A stretch of DNA of 64,000 nucleotides from Sphingobium terrigena (GCF_003591655.1 NZ_QVRA01000008.1:124001-188000), one strand, 5' to 3'; positions 36,618 through 46,604 are shown, counted from the first letter of the stretch. Notes: generated by a model from the sequence alone, not told the origin. Program-made: numbers and translations.

Positions 36618-36778
36618 GCTTTTCGAGATCAAGCAAGCCGCTTGGACCCAAAAAAATAGCGGCGCTACTTACGCTCTTTGCCTGTTTCGCAATAGCCCTA
36701 CCGTATGTAGGCTGGCCCGGCGCTATAATAGCAATGTTCTCTTATTTCATAGCGGCAGTAGTAATCGCGCGCCGGTGA
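36614..36778 (+). CDS. Small two-helix membrane ORF overlapping polA stop
   Basis: A 54-residue frame starting at TTG (36614), overlapping the polA TGA by one base pair step (TTGA). After a polar, basic N-terminus (SFSRSSKPLGPKK) come two hydrophobic stretches, IAALLTLFACFAIALPYVG and GAIIAMFSYFIAAVVIA, ending in RR. Codon use is unlike the neighbours (ATA, CTA, GTA repeatedly), yet the frame keeps membrane-like periodicity. It is not a recognised family and may not be expressed; the topology is the only evidence. It lies just before a repeat cluster. Confidence 0.45.
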   Translation: MSFSRSSKPLGPKKIAALLTLFACFAIALPYVGWPGAIIAMFSYFIAAVVIARR

Positions 36779-36794
36779 AGCGTGTCAAAATTTC

Positions 36795-36875
36795 CGTCTT
36801 TCCCACGAAAGCGGGAACCCATCTCTCGACACGCGCCTGACGTGAGTTGGATCCCCGCATTCGCGGGGATGACGG
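36795..36875. repeat. Paired inverted palindromic repeat (REP doublet)
   Basis: CGTCTTTCCCACGAAAGCGGG (36795-36815) and CCCCGCATTCGCGGGGATGACG (36853-36874) face each other, each forming its own short hairpin. The outer sequences match the repeat at 7.3 kb. Located between the polA side and the zinc-ribbon operon terminator. Confidence 0.78.
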
Positions 36876-36889
36876 GTATGGGTGGTATG

Positions 36890-36919
36890 AAAAAGGCCGG
36901 CCCCGCAGGACCGGCCTTT
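36890..36919 (-). terminator. Terminator of the BI-1/zinc-ribbon operon
   Basis: On the minus strand AAAGGCCGG (36919-36911) and CCGGCCTTT (36900-36892) form a stem around a 10-nt loop, followed by TTTTT. It begins only 4 nt after the zinc-ribbon stop. Confidence 0.85.
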
Positions 36920-36922
36920 CCA

Positions 36923-37216
36923 TCAATCGAACAGTTCTTCCAGAAAGCTCTTCTTGCGCTTCTTCGGGTAGCCCCGCCCGTCGTCGCGATAGTCGCGGTC
37001 CGGGCGGTAGCTTTGCTGGGCGAAGGGCGCTGGCCGGGCGGGCGCAACCGTGTCGCCCGCTGCCCGCTCGATGATCTTGTCCAGTTCGCCCCGGTCCAGC
37101 CAAACGCCCCGGCATTGCGGGCAATAGTCGATTTCTACCCCCTGCCGGTCCGTCATCGCCAATCCGACATGACAGACCGGGCAGAGCATGGCCGATACGG
37201 CCGCTTGATCCCGCAT
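36923..37216 (-). CDS. TFIIB-type zinc-ribbon protein
   Basis: 97 residues. The N-terminal zf-TFIIB domain binds zinc with CPVCHVGL and CPQCRGVW, followed by LDRGELDKIIERA, the family core. The C-terminus is basic and aromatic (SYRPDRDYRDDGRGY, KKRKKSFLEELFD). GGGAG lies 9 nt before the ATG at 37216, 4 nt after the Bax-inhibitor gene stop, so the two form an operon. An internal ATG at 37189 would start directly at the ribbon. Function unknown. Confidence 0.87.
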   Translation of the reverse strand: MRDQAAVSAMLCPVCHVGLAMTDRQGVEIDYCPQCRGVWLDRGELDKIIERAAGDTVAPARPAPFAQQSYRPDRDYRDDGRGYPKKRKKSFLEELFD

Positions 37217-37220
37217 CCGC

Positions 37221-37931
37221 TTACTCCCGCTCGCCGGTCAGGCTGAGCAGCATCTGGAACAGGTTGACGAAGTTCAGGTACAGCGACAGCGCGCCCATCA
37301 CCTGCATCTTCGCCGCCATTTCATGGCCCGCATAGGCGAAATAGTCCGACTTGATCCGCTGCGTGTCCCAGGCGGTGAGGCCCGTGAAGATCACCACGCC
37401 CAGGATCGAGATGACCATCGCCATCGCCGACGATCCGATGAAGATGTTGATCAGGCTGGCGACGATGATGCCAATCAGGCCCATGATCAGGAAGCTGCCC
37501 ATCTTCGTCAGGTCACGCTGCGTGGTATAGCCCCACAGCGCCATGCCGAGGAACATGACCGCGGCCGAGAAAAAGGCCTGCGCGATGCTGCCGCCGGTGA
37601 ACACCAGGAAAATGCTGGCCAGCGACATGCCCATCACGGCGGAGAAGGCCCAGAAGGCCATGCGCGCGCCCGCGGTCGTCATCTTTTCGATGCGGAAGCT
37701 GAAGAAGAACACGAAGGCCAAAGGCGCGAAGATCGCCACCCATTTGAGCGGCGTGCCGAAGATGGCGGCGGCCAGCACCGGCGTATTGCCGATGAACGCC
37801 GCGACCAGCCCGGTGATCACCAGACCCAGGCCCATATTGCGGAAAACGCCCAGCATGTGCGCGCGCAGCCCGGCGTCGGTCTGCGCCGTGCGGCTCGCAC
37901 CATAGCCCGGCAAAGGAACGCGATTATTCAC
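37221..37931 (-). CDS. Bax inhibitor-1 / YccA family protein
   Basis: A 236-residue membrane protein of the TMBIM/BI-1 family with seven hydrophobic segments. Bacterial members are calcium-leak channels or FtsH modulators (YccA). Family cues: N-terminal YGASRTAQTDAGLRAHMLGVFRNMGLGL, ALWGYTTQRDLTKMGSFLIMGLIGI, and the C-terminal ALSLYLNFVNLFQMLLSLTG with a conserved late aspartate region (TAWDTQRIKSDY). Start codon is GTG, with GGAG about 10 nt upstream. First gene of the two-gene operon. Confidence 0.92.
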   Translation of the reverse strand: MNNRVPLPGYGASRTAQTDAGLRAHMLGVFRNMGLGLVITGLVAAFIGNTPVLAAAIFGTPLKWVAIFAPLAFVFFFSFRIEKMTTAGARMAFWAFSAVMGMSLASIFLVFTGGSIAQAFFSAAVMFLGMALWGYTTQRDLTKMGSFLIMGLIGIIVASLINIFIGSSAMAMVISILGVVIFTGLTAWDTQRIKSDYFAYAGHEMAAKMQVMGALSLYLNFVNLFQMLLSLTGERE

Positions 37932-38222
37932 TTGGGGTCACTCCATCCATCAAATTGTGGTTCGAGTGGCCCGGTGCGGTCTCCTGCGGCATTTAGGGGG
38001 AATTGCCGCAAAACCTGCACCGGGCGCACCCGATGCGGTCCGACATGGCGGCTGGACAAGGGGGGGAGTCCAGCGCGTCAGAGGGGCCCGGCCCGCATCG
38101 ATCATATTGGGGGAGGAACGCACAGGTGCAAGGGGCGGACCCCGACGCAACATTTTATTACAAATGGGTGGGCGCACAGGGAGGATTGACCCCCGCGCCG
38201 CTTCGCGCCATCGCTTTGCGCC
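37932..38222. other. Intergenic region between BI-1 and cysS
   Basis: 291 nt with no convincing gene; an overlapping ORF at 37957-38274 looks like a shadow. It holds two short inverted repeats, GCGGCA...TGCCGC (37986-38009) and CTGGAC...GTCCAG (38051-38075). Both flanking genes (BI-1 leftward, cysS rightward) must take promoters from here; none was assigned with confidence. Confidence 0.5.
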
Positions 38223-39740
38223 ATGTCCGATGACCAGCATATCACAGCGCCGCTGCGCCTGTTCAACAGCCTGACCCGCACGATCGAACCGTTCACGCCG
38301 ATCGAGGATAATCATGCGCGCGTCTATAGCTGCGGGCCGACCGTTTATAATTACGCGCATCTGGGCAATTTGCGCGCCTATGTCTTTACCGACACGCTGC
38401 GGCGGACCTTGCTGTGGAAAGGGCTGTCGGTCACCCATATCATCAACATCACCGATGTCGGCCATCTGACCAGCGACGCGGACGCTGGCGATGACAAGAT
38501 GGAGGCGGCGGCGCGGGCCAGCGCCAGGAGCATCTGGGACATTGCCGCCCATTACACGCAGGCGTTCAAGCAGAATATCGCCGACCTCAACATCATTGCG
38601 CCGAGCGAGTGGACGGTCGCCACCGACTATGTGCCGCAGATGATCGCATTTGCTGAGAAAATCGCTCCCGATCATTGTTACGAACTGGACAGTGGGCTCT
38701 ATTTCGACAGCGCGACCGTGCCCGATTATGGCGCGCTGGCCGGTGGGCGGGACGATGCTGCGCACGCCCGGATCGATCCGGTCGCGGGCAAGCGCAACCC
38801 GTCCGACTTCGCCATCTGGCGCAAGTCGCCGCCCGGCGAACAGCGGCAGATGGAATGGGACAGCCCTTGGGGGCCCGGCGCGCCGGGTTGGCATCTGGAA
38901 TGTTCGGTGATGAGCCAGGCGGTGCTGGGTCACCCGTTCGATATCCATACCGGCGGCATCGACCATCGCGAAATCCATCATCCCAATGAGATTGCGCAAA
39001 ATCAGGCCTTCCATGCCTGCTGCGGCCCGGATGTCGGCACGGCAGAAGCGGGCTTCACTGGCGCGCGCTGGTGGATGCACAATAATTTTCTGGTCGATCG
39101 CAGCGGCAAGATGAGCAAGTCGAAGGGCGGTTTCACCACCCTCTTTTCGCTGATCGACGCGGGGGTGCATCCGCTGGCCTATCGCCTGCTGTGCCTGGGC
39201 GCCCATTATCGCAGCGAACTGGAATTCAGCGCGGAAGGCGTCGGCGCGGCCCTGACCCGGTTGAAGCGGCTGGTCATGGGGGTCGAGGGTTTGAAGGCCC
39301 GCGCCGAAGGGGTGACGTGGCAATCGCCCCGGCTCGACTATCTGCGCGCCAATATGCACCCCAAGCTGGCACCGCTGCTGGAACAGTTTGACGCAGCGAT
39401 CAGCGATGACCTGATGACGCCGCGCGCGCTGCCGCTGCTGGAAGAGGCGATCGCGCTCAAGAAAGTGCCGGTCGACGAGAAACTCTGCCTGATCGCGGCC
39501 TTCGACGCGGCCCTGGGCCTTAACCTCATGACCCTCACCCGCGCCGACCTGCGCCTCCAGCCCAAGGATGCGCTGATCACGCCGGACGAGATTGACGCGG
39601 AGCTGGAACGCCGTGCCGCAGCACGCGCCGACAAGGATTTCGCCCTGTCGGACGAGATACGCGACACCCTGATCGCGCGCGGGGTTGATGTGATGGATGG
39701 CGATCCGCTGCGCTGGGACTGGCGCCTGACCCTGGCGTGA
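38223..39740 (+). CDS. cysS: Cysteinyl-tRNA synthetase
   Basis: Charges tRNA-Cys. The 505-residue class I synthetase has the CGPTVYN zinc-linked N-terminus, the HIGH-equivalent YAHLGNLRAYV, and the KMSKS loop GKMSKSKGG. Also present are WHLECSVMS, HTGGIDHREIHHPNEIAQNQA and a C-terminal DALR-like helix bundle. Length is near 460-500 as usual. The ribosome binding site before ATG 38223 is weak, but no better start is in frame. Next gene starts 85 nt downstream in the same direction. Confidence 0.96.
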   Translation: MSDDQHITAPLRLFNSLTRTIEPFTPIEDNHARVYSCGPTVYNYAHLGNLRAYVFTDTLRRTLLWKGLSVTHIINITDVGHLTSDADAGDDKMEAAARASARSIWDIAAHYTQAFKQNIADLNIIAPSEWTVATDYVPQMIAFAEKIAPDHCYELDSGLYFDSATVPDYGALAGGRDDAAHARIDPVAGKRNPSDFAIWRKSPPGEQRQMEWDSPWGPGAPGWHLECSVMSQAVLGHPFDIHTGGIDHREIHHPNEIAQNQAFHACCGPDVGTAEAGFTGARWWMHNNFLVDRSGKMSKSKGGFTTLFSLIDAGVHPLAYRLLCLGAHYRSELEFSAEGVGAALTRLKRLVMGVEGLKARAEGVTWQSPRLDYLRANMHPKLAPLLEQFDAAISDDLMTPRALPLLEEAIALKKVPVDEKLCLIAAFDAALGLNLMTLTRADLRLQPKDALITPDEIDAELERRAAARADKDFALSDEIRDTLIARGVDVMDGDPLRWDWRLTLA

Positions 39741-39825
39741 CATCCCGGCGCAAACGCTTGGAACTTGACGCCAAAGCGTTCGCGCCCGCAAAGAATGCCG
39801 TAGGGGCAGAGTCGGGGGACGGGCG

Positions 39826-42747
39826 ATGGGGCTTTGGGCAGGCAGGATAGCCATGATGCTGGCGCTGGCGGCGGTGCCGTCGCTGCCGGTTGCCGCCCAG
39901 ACGGTCGCGGGCTTCAGTGCCGCCGATCCGCGCCACGCCCATTTGCGCGCGCTCGACCAAAAAGCGACAACCCTGTTCGAAAATGACGATTTCGCCCTGT
40001 CGATGTCGCAAAAGACCCGTGACGCCTGGGCCGCGCTGCGCGATGCGGGGATCAAGGTCAAGGTCGCGGGCCATCCGCACCCGATGGCAGGCGTCGGCCT
40101 GATCAAGCTGGGGTCGATGGACCAGATTGAGGGGAAGAATCCGTCAGCCCTGGCCAATGTCGACAAGGGGCTGGCGCTGATCGCCCCGTTCCGCGACGCC
40201 TATCCTATCCCCTGGCTGGAGGGCATGTCGGTCAAGGGCTATGTCCAGTCGATGATCGGCGATGTCGCCGCCGGGGCGGAGACGCTGGCGCAGGCGAGCG
40301 CCTATGCCGACGGCTATTTCGCCCGCGTCGGTCCAAAGGCGCTCAGCGAAGCGGACTATATGCTCAAGTCCAACATCGCCTTTTCGCACGCGCAGGCGCT
40401 CTCGCGGCTGGGGCGCAATGGCGAGGCGGTCGATGCCCAGCGCGCCAGTCTGGAGGCGCGGACCACCAGCCTTGGTCCCAACCATCCCGACACGGTTGCT
40501 GCTACCTACACCTATGCGCAGATGCTCTATCGCGCGACGCGGCTGGTGGAGGCGGAAAAATATGCGCGGCTGGCGGTCAACACCGCGACGGACCATGTCG
40601 ATCGCAAGCATCCCAGCTATCATCGGTCGCTGGAAATGCTGGGGCTGCTGCTGGCGCGGACTGGGCGGCGGGTCGAAAGCCTCGACTATATGGAGCGCGC
40701 CATCGCCATCAAGCGCGAGACGATGGGGACCAAGAGCCTCTTCTACCATTTCGGCCTCTATAATATGGCCGGCGTGCTGCTGCCGATGGAACGCTATAGC
40801 GACGCCGAGCCCCTGTTTCTGGAGGCGGAACGCGGCTTTCGGGCCGTGGAGGGCGAGAATAGCCCGCAAAGCGCCCGCGCGCTGGCCTTCGCGGCACTCG
40901 TTAGCGCGGCTTCGGGACGACCGGACGAGGTGATCGAACGCGCACGCACGGCCATGGCTCGCGTCCGCACGCCGACAGCCAGCGATCGCGATATGGGCCA
41001 GCGCGTCTATCCGCTGCTCGTTCCGGCGTTGATCGCCACCGGGCAGGATGACGCTGCGCGGATAGCCGCCACCGATTATCTGCGCGAAACCCGGCAGATC
41101 GACAATGCGCCTGCCTTCGCACTGGCCAATGCTGCGATGCTGGCGGCCTGGGCGCAAGGGGGCGATGCCGTCGCGGCGGCGCGCCAAATGGCCGGACTGC
41201 TGCGCGAAAGCCAGTCGCTCGACGATGATGGCGACTTGAATGAAGATCAGCGCGCCGCGCTCGACACAATCCTGAAGATCGCGGTGCAGGCGCATGACCC
41301 GGCGCTGGCGCTGGACGCGATGGCGGTCCTGGCGGGGTCGCGCATTGCCCAGGCCAACCGGCTGGTCGCGGAACGTCTCGTTGCCGATCCCGCCCTCGCC
41401 GCGCGGGTCCGCACCTTGCAGGATAGACTGAAGGCGCTGGCCAGCGCGGACAGCGCGCTGCTCAAGGCGCTGGCGACCGACAAGGATGTCGAGGCCGCGC
41501 GCGTGGCTCGCGCTACGGTGGAGACCATCGCCGAGGCCGAACGCGCCGCCATCGCCCGCGACTATCCCCGCTGGGTCGAGGCACGGGGCGGCGTGCGGCC
41601 CGACCTTGCGACCCTACGCGCGGGATTGGCGCAGGACGAAGCGCTGCTGGCGGTGATGCCGGCCTTTGACGGGGTCTATCTGCTGGCGGTCAATGCCGAT
41701 GGCGCGACCGTCGAACGCACGGCGCTGGGGCGCGCCGCCATGGTCGCGCTGGTCGACCGGCTGCGCGGTGCGATGACCCCCAACGGGTTCGACCGGACGG
41801 CGGCGCATGATATTTATACCCAGATTTTTACCCCCGCCATTCTCGCCAGGCTGGGCAAGGCAAAGGCGTTGCGGATCGTACCCACCGGTGCTTTCGCCTC
41901 GCTGCCCTTCGCGATGCTGCCACAGCGGCCCGTCGTGACGGTGGGCCAGGACACGCCCTGGCTGATCCGCCGCTTCGCGATCGAGGTACAGCCCGGCTTT
42001 GCCACAAGCACCGCGGCACCGCAGCGGATCGCGATGCGCAACCAGAGCTTTCTGGGCGTCGGCGCGCCCGACGCCTTTGCCGCCACGACCAAGCCCGCCA
42101 CGCCGGTCCTGCTCGCCGCCAATCATTATTTTCGCGGCGGCAACGCGGACGCGACTGCGCTGGCCGAATTGCCGCCGCTGCCCGGATCTTTGGCCGAACT
42201 GCGCGCCGTGGCGGATCGTTTCGGCACCGACCGCGCCACCCTGCTGGTTGGCGCGCAAGCGAGCGAGGCGGCACTACGCGGGCAGGATCTGGCCCCCTAT
42301 TCCGTCATTCTGTTCGCGACCCACGGGTTGGTCAGCGGCCAGATGGAGGGGGTGACCGAGCCCGCGCTGGTCCTGTCCCCGCCCGCCCCCGGCACCGGCG
42401 ACGATGGGCTGCTGACCGCTTCGGAGGTCGCGGCGATGCGAATCGGCGCGGACTGGGTGATCCTGTCCGCCTGCAACACGGCGGCGGGCGACAGCGCGCA
42501 GGCACCGGCCTATTCGGGACTGGCGCAGGCGTTCCGCTATGCCGGGGCAGGATCGCTGCTGGTGTCGCACTGGCCGGTGCGCGACGATGCCAGCGCCTTC
42601 GTCACGCTGGAGACGGTGAAAGCCACCAATGGAGGAACGCCGCGCGCGGTCGCCCTGCAAAGGGCGATGCTGAAACTGATGCGGTCGAAGCGGCCCGACG
42701 CGGCCCAACCCTATATTTGGGCGCCGTTCATTCTGGTCGGGCGCTGA
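39826..42747 (+). CDS. Secreted TPR-CHAT domain protein
   Basis: 973 residues. Signal peptide (IAMMLALAAVPSLPVAA) then a long region of tetratricopeptide repeats (about 170-480, e.g. RASLEARTTSLGPNHPDTVAATYTYAQMLYRATRLVEAEKYAR). A C-terminal CHAT caspase-like domain (about 600-970) carries both catalytic residues: His833 in LFATHGLV and Cys883 in LSACNTAAGD. CHAT proteins are peptidases or pseudo-peptidases in many systems. It has no adjacent effector. Likely periplasmic if the signal works. Upstream is cysS, downstream a convergent ABC-F gene. Confidence 0.88.
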   Translation: MGLWAGRIAMMLALAAVPSLPVAAQTVAGFSAADPRHAHLRALDQKATTLFENDDFALSMSQKTRDAWAALRDAGIKVKVAGHPHPMAGVGLIKLGSMDQIEGKNPSALANVDKGLALIAPFRDAYPIPWLEGMSVKGYVQSMIGDVAAGAETLAQASAYADGYFARVGPKALSEADYMLKSNIAFSHAQALSRLGRNGEAVDAQRASLEARTTSLGPNHPDTVAATYTYAQMLYRATRLVEAEKYARLAVNTATDHVDRKHPSYHRSLEMLGLLLARTGRRVESLDYMERAIAIKRETMGTKSLFYHFGLYNMAGVLLPMERYSDAEPLFLEAERGFRAVEGENSPQSARALAFAALVSAASGRPDEVIERARTAMARVRTPTASDRDMGQRVYPLLVPALIATGQDDAARIAATDYLRETRQIDNAPAFALANAAMLAAWAQGGDAVAAARQMAGLLRESQSLDDDGDLNEDQRAALDTILKIAVQAHDPALALDAMAVLAGSRIAQANRLVAERLVADPALAARVRTLQDRLKALASADSALLKALATDKDVEAARVARATVETIAEAERAAIARDYPRWVEARGGVRPDLATLRAGLAQDEALLAVMPAFDGVYLLAVNADGATVERTALGRAAMVALVDRLRGAMTPNGFDRTAAHDIYTQIFTPAILARLGKAKALRIVPTGAFASLPFAMLPQRPVVTVGQDTPWLIRRFAIEVQPGFATSTAAPQRIAMRNQSFLGVGAPDAFAATTKPATPVLLAANHYFRGGNADATALAELPPLPGSLAELRAVADRFGTDRATLLVGAQASEAALRGQDLAPYSVILFATHGLVSGQMEGVTEPALVLSPPAPGTGDDGLLTASEVAAMRIGADWVILSACNTAAGDSAQAPAYSGLAQAFRYAGAGSLLVSHWPVRDDASAFVTLETVKATNGGTPRAVALQRAMLKLMRSKRPDAAQPYIWAPFILVGR

Positions 42748-42751
42748 CGGC

Positions 42752-44617
42752 TCAGCCCGCCTCCAGCGCCGCGCCCGCTTCCATCCACACTTCTTCGGCC
42801 GCTTCCAGCTTCTTTTCCACCGCGGCGCGCTTCACCATCAACTCGCTGGTGGTCATCTTCGCCTCAGCCCCGGTGGCAGACTTGGGATCGAATAGCACGG
42901 CGTCGATCCGCTTGCGCTCGGCGATCAGCGTCGCCATTTCCTTTTCGGCGCGCGAGACGGCGTTTTTGAGCGCCTTCTGCTTTTCGCGCCATTCCGCCGC
43001 CGCCTTCTTGTCGGCCTTGCGATCCACCTTGGGCGCGTCGCTGCTGCTGTTGCCGTCGGCCTTGCGCAGGACGATGTCGGTATAATCCTCCAGACTGCCA
43101 TCGAACGGCTGGGCGGTGCCGCCATCGACCAGCACCAGCCGGTCAGCGACCAGTTCGATCATGTGCCGGTCATGGCTGACGATCACCACCGCGCCATTAT
43201 AATCGTTGAGCGCCTGCACCAGCGCCTCGCGACTGTCGACGTCCAGATGGTTGGTCGGTTCGTCAAGGATCAGCAGATGCGGCGCATCGCGGGTGATAAG
43301 CGCCAGCGCCAGCCGCGCCCTTTCGCCACCCGACATGGAGCCGACCTTCTGGATCGCCCGCTCACCCGAAAAGCCGAACCGCCCCAGTTGCGCCCGCACC
43401 GCACCGGGGGTCGCGCCCTTCATGACGCGGGTCATATGTTCCAGCGGCGTGTCGGTGACGTCCAGTTCCTCCACCTGATATTGGGTGAAATAGCCGACCT
43501 GCATCTTGGACGAGCTTTGCATCTGCCCCTCCATCGGGGCGAGTTGCGCCGCGATCAGGCGGGCCAGCGTCGTCTTGCCATTGCCGTTGCGGCCCAGCAG
43601 CGCCAGCCGGTCGTCCGGGTCGATGCGCAGATTGACCCGGCGCAGGATCGGCGTGTCGCCATAGCCGACCGCCGCCATGTCCATGGTGATGAGCGGCGGG
43701 CGCAATTCGGGCGGGCTGGGAAAGCTGAACGCGAGCGTGGGGTCCTCGATCGCCGCGGCAATCGGCTGCATCCGCGCCAGCGCCTTGGCGCGCGACTGCG
43801 CCTGTTTCGCGGTCGAGGCGCGGGCGGAGTTGCGCGCGACATAATCCTGCAACTTCTCGCGCTCGGCCTGCTGCTTGACCCGTGCCGATTCAAGCTGGGC
43901 CAGGCGCTCGGCCCGCTGCCGTTCGAACGCATCATAGCCGCCGGGATAGAGGGTGACCTTGCCGCCCTCCAGATGGAGGATGTAATCGACGACATTGTTG
44001 AGCAGGTCGCGCTCATGGCTGATGACGACCACCGTGCCACGATAGGCTTTGAGGAAATTTTCCAGCCACATCGTCGCTTCAAGGTCGAGATGGTTCGAGG
44101 GTTCGTCGAGCAGCAGCAGGTCGGGGTTGGAGAAGAGCAGGGAGGCAAGCGCCACGCGCATTTTCCAGCCGCCCGAATAGCTGTCGAGCGGGCGGCCCTG
44201 CATCTCCTCGTCAAAACCCAGGCCCACCAGGATGCGCGCTGCGCGGGCGGGCGCGGTATAGGCGTCGATGCTGGTCAGCCGCTCATAGATATGGCCCAGG
44301 CGATCGGGATCTTCGGTATGCTCCGCCTCCGCCATCAGCGCGGCGCGTTCCTTGTCCGCTTCCAGCACCGTTTCGAACGGGGTCGCCGTGCCGCTGGGGG
44401 CTTCCTGCGCGATATAGCCCAGCCGCGTGTCGCGTGGCATGTCGCAACTGCCATCGTCAGGATCGAGCTGGCCGATCATGACCTTCATCAGCGTGGACTT
44501 GCCCGCGCCGTTGCGACCGATCAGGCCGACCCGGCTGCGCGGGGGAAGTGCCGCGCTGGCGCGGTCAAGGATGATGCGGCCACCAAGGCGCACGGTGATA
44601 CCGTTAAGATTGAGCAT
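42752..44617 (-). CDS. ABC-F family ATPase
   Basis: A 621-residue tandem ABC protein without membrane segments. Both nucleotide-binding domains are complete: GRNGAGKST and LLLLDEPSNHLD in the first (about 5-250), GRNGNGKTTL and LLILDEPTNHLD in the second (about 320-530), each with an SGG signature. The linker between them is charged (about 240-300). A C-terminal coiled-coil (about 545-621; EKEMATLIAERKRIDAV) is typical of Uup/YheS-like proteins. ABC-F proteins act on ribosomes; which subclass this is cannot be settled here. Confidence 0.93.
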   Translation of the reverse strand: MLNLNGITVRLGGRIILDRASAALPPRSRVGLIGRNGAGKSTLMKVMIGQLDPDDGSCDMPRDTRLGYIAQEAPSGTATPFETVLEADKERAALMAEAEHTEDPDRLGHIYERLTSIDAYTAPARAARILVGLGFDEEMQGRPLDSYSGGWKMRVALASLLFSNPDLLLLDEPSNHLDLEATMWLENFLKAYRGTVVVISHERDLLNNVVDYILHLEGGKVTLYPGGYDAFERQRAERLAQLESARVKQQAEREKLQDYVARNSARASTAKQAQSRAKALARMQPIAAAIEDPTLAFSFPSPPELRPPLITMDMAAVGYGDTPILRRVNLRIDPDDRLALLGRNGNGKTTLARLIAAQLAPMEGQMQSSSKMQVGYFTQYQVEELDVTDTPLEHMTRVMKGATPGAVRAQLGRFGFSGERAIQKVGSMSGGERARLALALITRDAPHLLILDEPTNHLDVDSREALVQALNDYNGAVVIVSHDRHMIELVADRLVLVDGGTAQPFDGSLEDYTDIVLRKADGNSSSDAPKVDRKADKKAAAEWREKQKALKNAVSRAEKEMATLIAERKRIDAVLFDPKSATGAEAKMTTSELMVKRAAVEKKLEAAEEVWMEAGAALEAG

Positions 44618-44669
44618 GGGCGGGCTTTAGCAGGAAGCCGCGCGCAGGGAAGGGGGTTGCGCCCCTATC

Positions 44670-46589
44670 TCAAATCTCCACCTGCGATCCCAGTTCGACG
44701 ATGCGGTTGGTGGGCAGCTTGAAGAAATCCATCGGGCTTTCCGCGTTGCGGATCATCCAGGCGAACAGTTTTTCCCGCCAGATCGCCATGCCCGGCCGTT
44801 GCGACGCGATCAGCGTCTGGCGGCTGAGGAAATAGCTGCTGTCGGCCACCCGGATCGGCCCGCCACAGTCGCCGACCGCCTTGAGCGAAGCGGGAATATC
44901 CACCTCCTCCATGAAACCATGGCGCAGGATCAGGCGATAAAAGCCATCGCTATGATCCGCCACCTGAACCCGGCCATCGAGCGGCAGATGCGGCACGCCA
45001 AGCGTCCGCACGGTCAGGATGATGTTGCGTTCATGCAGGATACGGTTGTGCTTCACATTGTGGAGCAAGGCCGGCGGCACGCCTTCGGGCGTGGATGACA
45101 GGAAGATCGCGGTGCCCGGCACCCGCGGCAGCGAACTGCGCGTCGATCGGATGAACAGGTCCAGCTCCATCGCCCCGTCGCGCAGCCGTTCCCGCATGAT
45201 CCGCCGCCCGGTGGCCCAGGTCGTAAGGATAACGAAAGCCACCGCCGCCACCAGCAGCGGGAACCAGCCGCCATCGGGGATCTTGGTCGCGTTGGAGGCG
45301 AAATAGAGGCCATCAATGACCAGGAACAGGCCAGTGACCCCGCCCGCCAGCAGCGGATGCCAGCGCCAGACGCTGAACGTCAGCACGCCCATCATGGCGG
45401 TGGTGATGACCATCGTGCCGGTCACCGCAATACCATAGGCAGCGGCCAGATCGGTCGAGCTGCCAAAGCCCAGCACCAGCAGGATGACCAGGATCAGCAG
45501 CACGCGGTTGACCAGCGGCAGGTAGATTTGCCCCGCAGCACTTGCGCTGGTGTGGAGAATGCGCAGGCGCGGCAGGAAGCCCAGCTGCACCGCCTGTTGT
45601 GTGACCGAAAATGCGCCGGAAATCACCGCCTGGCTGGCGATGATCGTCGCCAGCGTAGCGAGGATCACCAGCGGCAGTCGCGCCCAGTCCGGCGCCATCA
45701 GGAAGAAGGGGTTGGCTGCCGTCGCCGGATCATCCAGCATCAGCGCCCCCTGCCCCATATAGTTGAGCAGCAGGCAGGGCAGCGCGGCATAGAGCCAGGC
45801 CAGGCTGATCGCCTTGCGCCCGAAATGGCCCATATCGGCATAGAGCGCTTCGGCCCCGGTTACCGCCAGCACCACCGATCCCAGCGCCAGGAAGGCCAGC
45901 TTCGGATCGAGCGCGAAGAAATGCACGGCGTAAAGCGGATTGACGATCCCGATAATCTCCGGGTGCCGCCACAAATTGGTGATGCCCAGCACCGCCAGCA
46001 CTACAAAATAGACGACCATCACCGGCCCGAACAGCGCGCCAACCTTCGCAGTGCCGTGGCGCTGGATCAGGAACAGGCCGATCAGGATCAGGATGGCGAT
46101 GGGCAGTACCAGCGGCGTCAGGCTGGCCTGCACCACGGTCAGCCCCTCCACCGCCGACAGCACGGAAATGGCCGGGGTGATGATCGCGTCGCCATAGAAA
46201 AGCGCGGTCGCCAGCACCCCCAGCATCGCAATCGCCGGGGTGGCGCGAGTCTCGCCCATGCGCCGCCCGATCAGCGCGAGCAGCGCCATGCTGCCCCCCT
46301 CGCCATGATTGTCGGCGCGCATGACGATGAATACATATTTGACCGTGACGACCAGCATCATGGTCCAGAAGATCAGCGACAGGACGCCATAAATGTGCAG
46401 CGGATCGACGGCGAGCGGATGATGGCCGACAAAACTTTCCTTGAGCGCATAGAGCGGCGACGTGCCGATATCGCCGAACACCACGCCCAGCGCCCCCAGC
46501 GCCAGTGTCGGCAAGCCAGCCTGCGGTCCGCTATGCTCGGCCGATGCCGCCTCGGCCAATATCCCGTCCGCTTGCGATTGCATCGCCAT
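44670..46589 (-). CDS. kup: Kup potassium transporter
   Basis: 639 residues; KUP/HAK-type K+/H+ symporter. The N-terminal [17 protein letters not shown] is the family hallmark. About 12 hydrophobic segments follow, with [37 protein letters not shown], and a cytoplasmic C-terminal part with [18 protein letters not shown] and the final [23 protein letters not shown]. The ATG at 46589 has AGGGG 5 nt upstream and is preferred to the GTG at 46604. Imports K+ at low external pH or under osmotic stress. Confidence 0.95.
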   Translation of the reverse strand: MAMQSQADGILAEAASAEHSGPQAGLPTLALGALGVVFGDIGTSPLYALKESFVGHHPLAVDPLHIYGVLSLIFWTMMLVVTVKYVFIVMRADNHGEGGSMALLALIGRRMGETRATPAIAMLGVLATALFYGDAIITPAISVLSAVEGLTVVQASLTPLVLPIAILILIGLFLIQRHGTAKVGALFGPVMVVYFVVLAVLGITNLWRHPEIIGIVNPLYAVHFFALDPKLAFLALGSVVLAVTGAEALYADMGHFGRKAISLAWLYAALPCLLLNYMGQGALMLDDPATAANPFFLMAPDWARLPLVILATLATIIASQAVISGAFSVTQQAVQLGFLPRLRILHTSASAAGQIYLPLVNRVLLILVILLVLGFGSSTDLAAAYGIAVTGTMVITTAMMGVLTFSVWRWHPLLAGGVTGLFLVIDGLYFASNATKIPDGGWFPLLVAAVAFVILTTWATGRRIMRERLRDGAMELDLFIRSTRSSLPRVPGTAIFLSSTPEGVPPALLHNVKHNRILHERNIILTVRTLGVPHLPLDGRVQVADHSDGFYRLILRHGFMEEVDIPASLKAVGDCGGPIRVADSSYFLSRQTLIASQRPGMAIWREKLFAWMIRNAESPMDFFKLPTNRIVELGSQVEI

Positions 46590-46604
46590 ATGCCCCTGTT
46601 CCAC

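Noticed and set aside
36583..36840. 85-residue frame after polA (other frame)
   Set aside because: It runs through the polA end and the repeat unit, with no hydrophobic periodicity or family. The TTG-started frame at 36614 is the better candidate.
37957..38274. 105-residue plus-strand frame before cysS
   Set aside because: It extends into cysS in another frame, with no ribosome binding site or recognisable pattern.
37950..40166. 738-residue minus-strand ORF across cysS
   Set aside because: It runs antisense to the clearly real cysS and the CHAT gene start. Its protein is Arg/Gln/His-rich with no family or signal, as expected of a GC-rich antisense frame.
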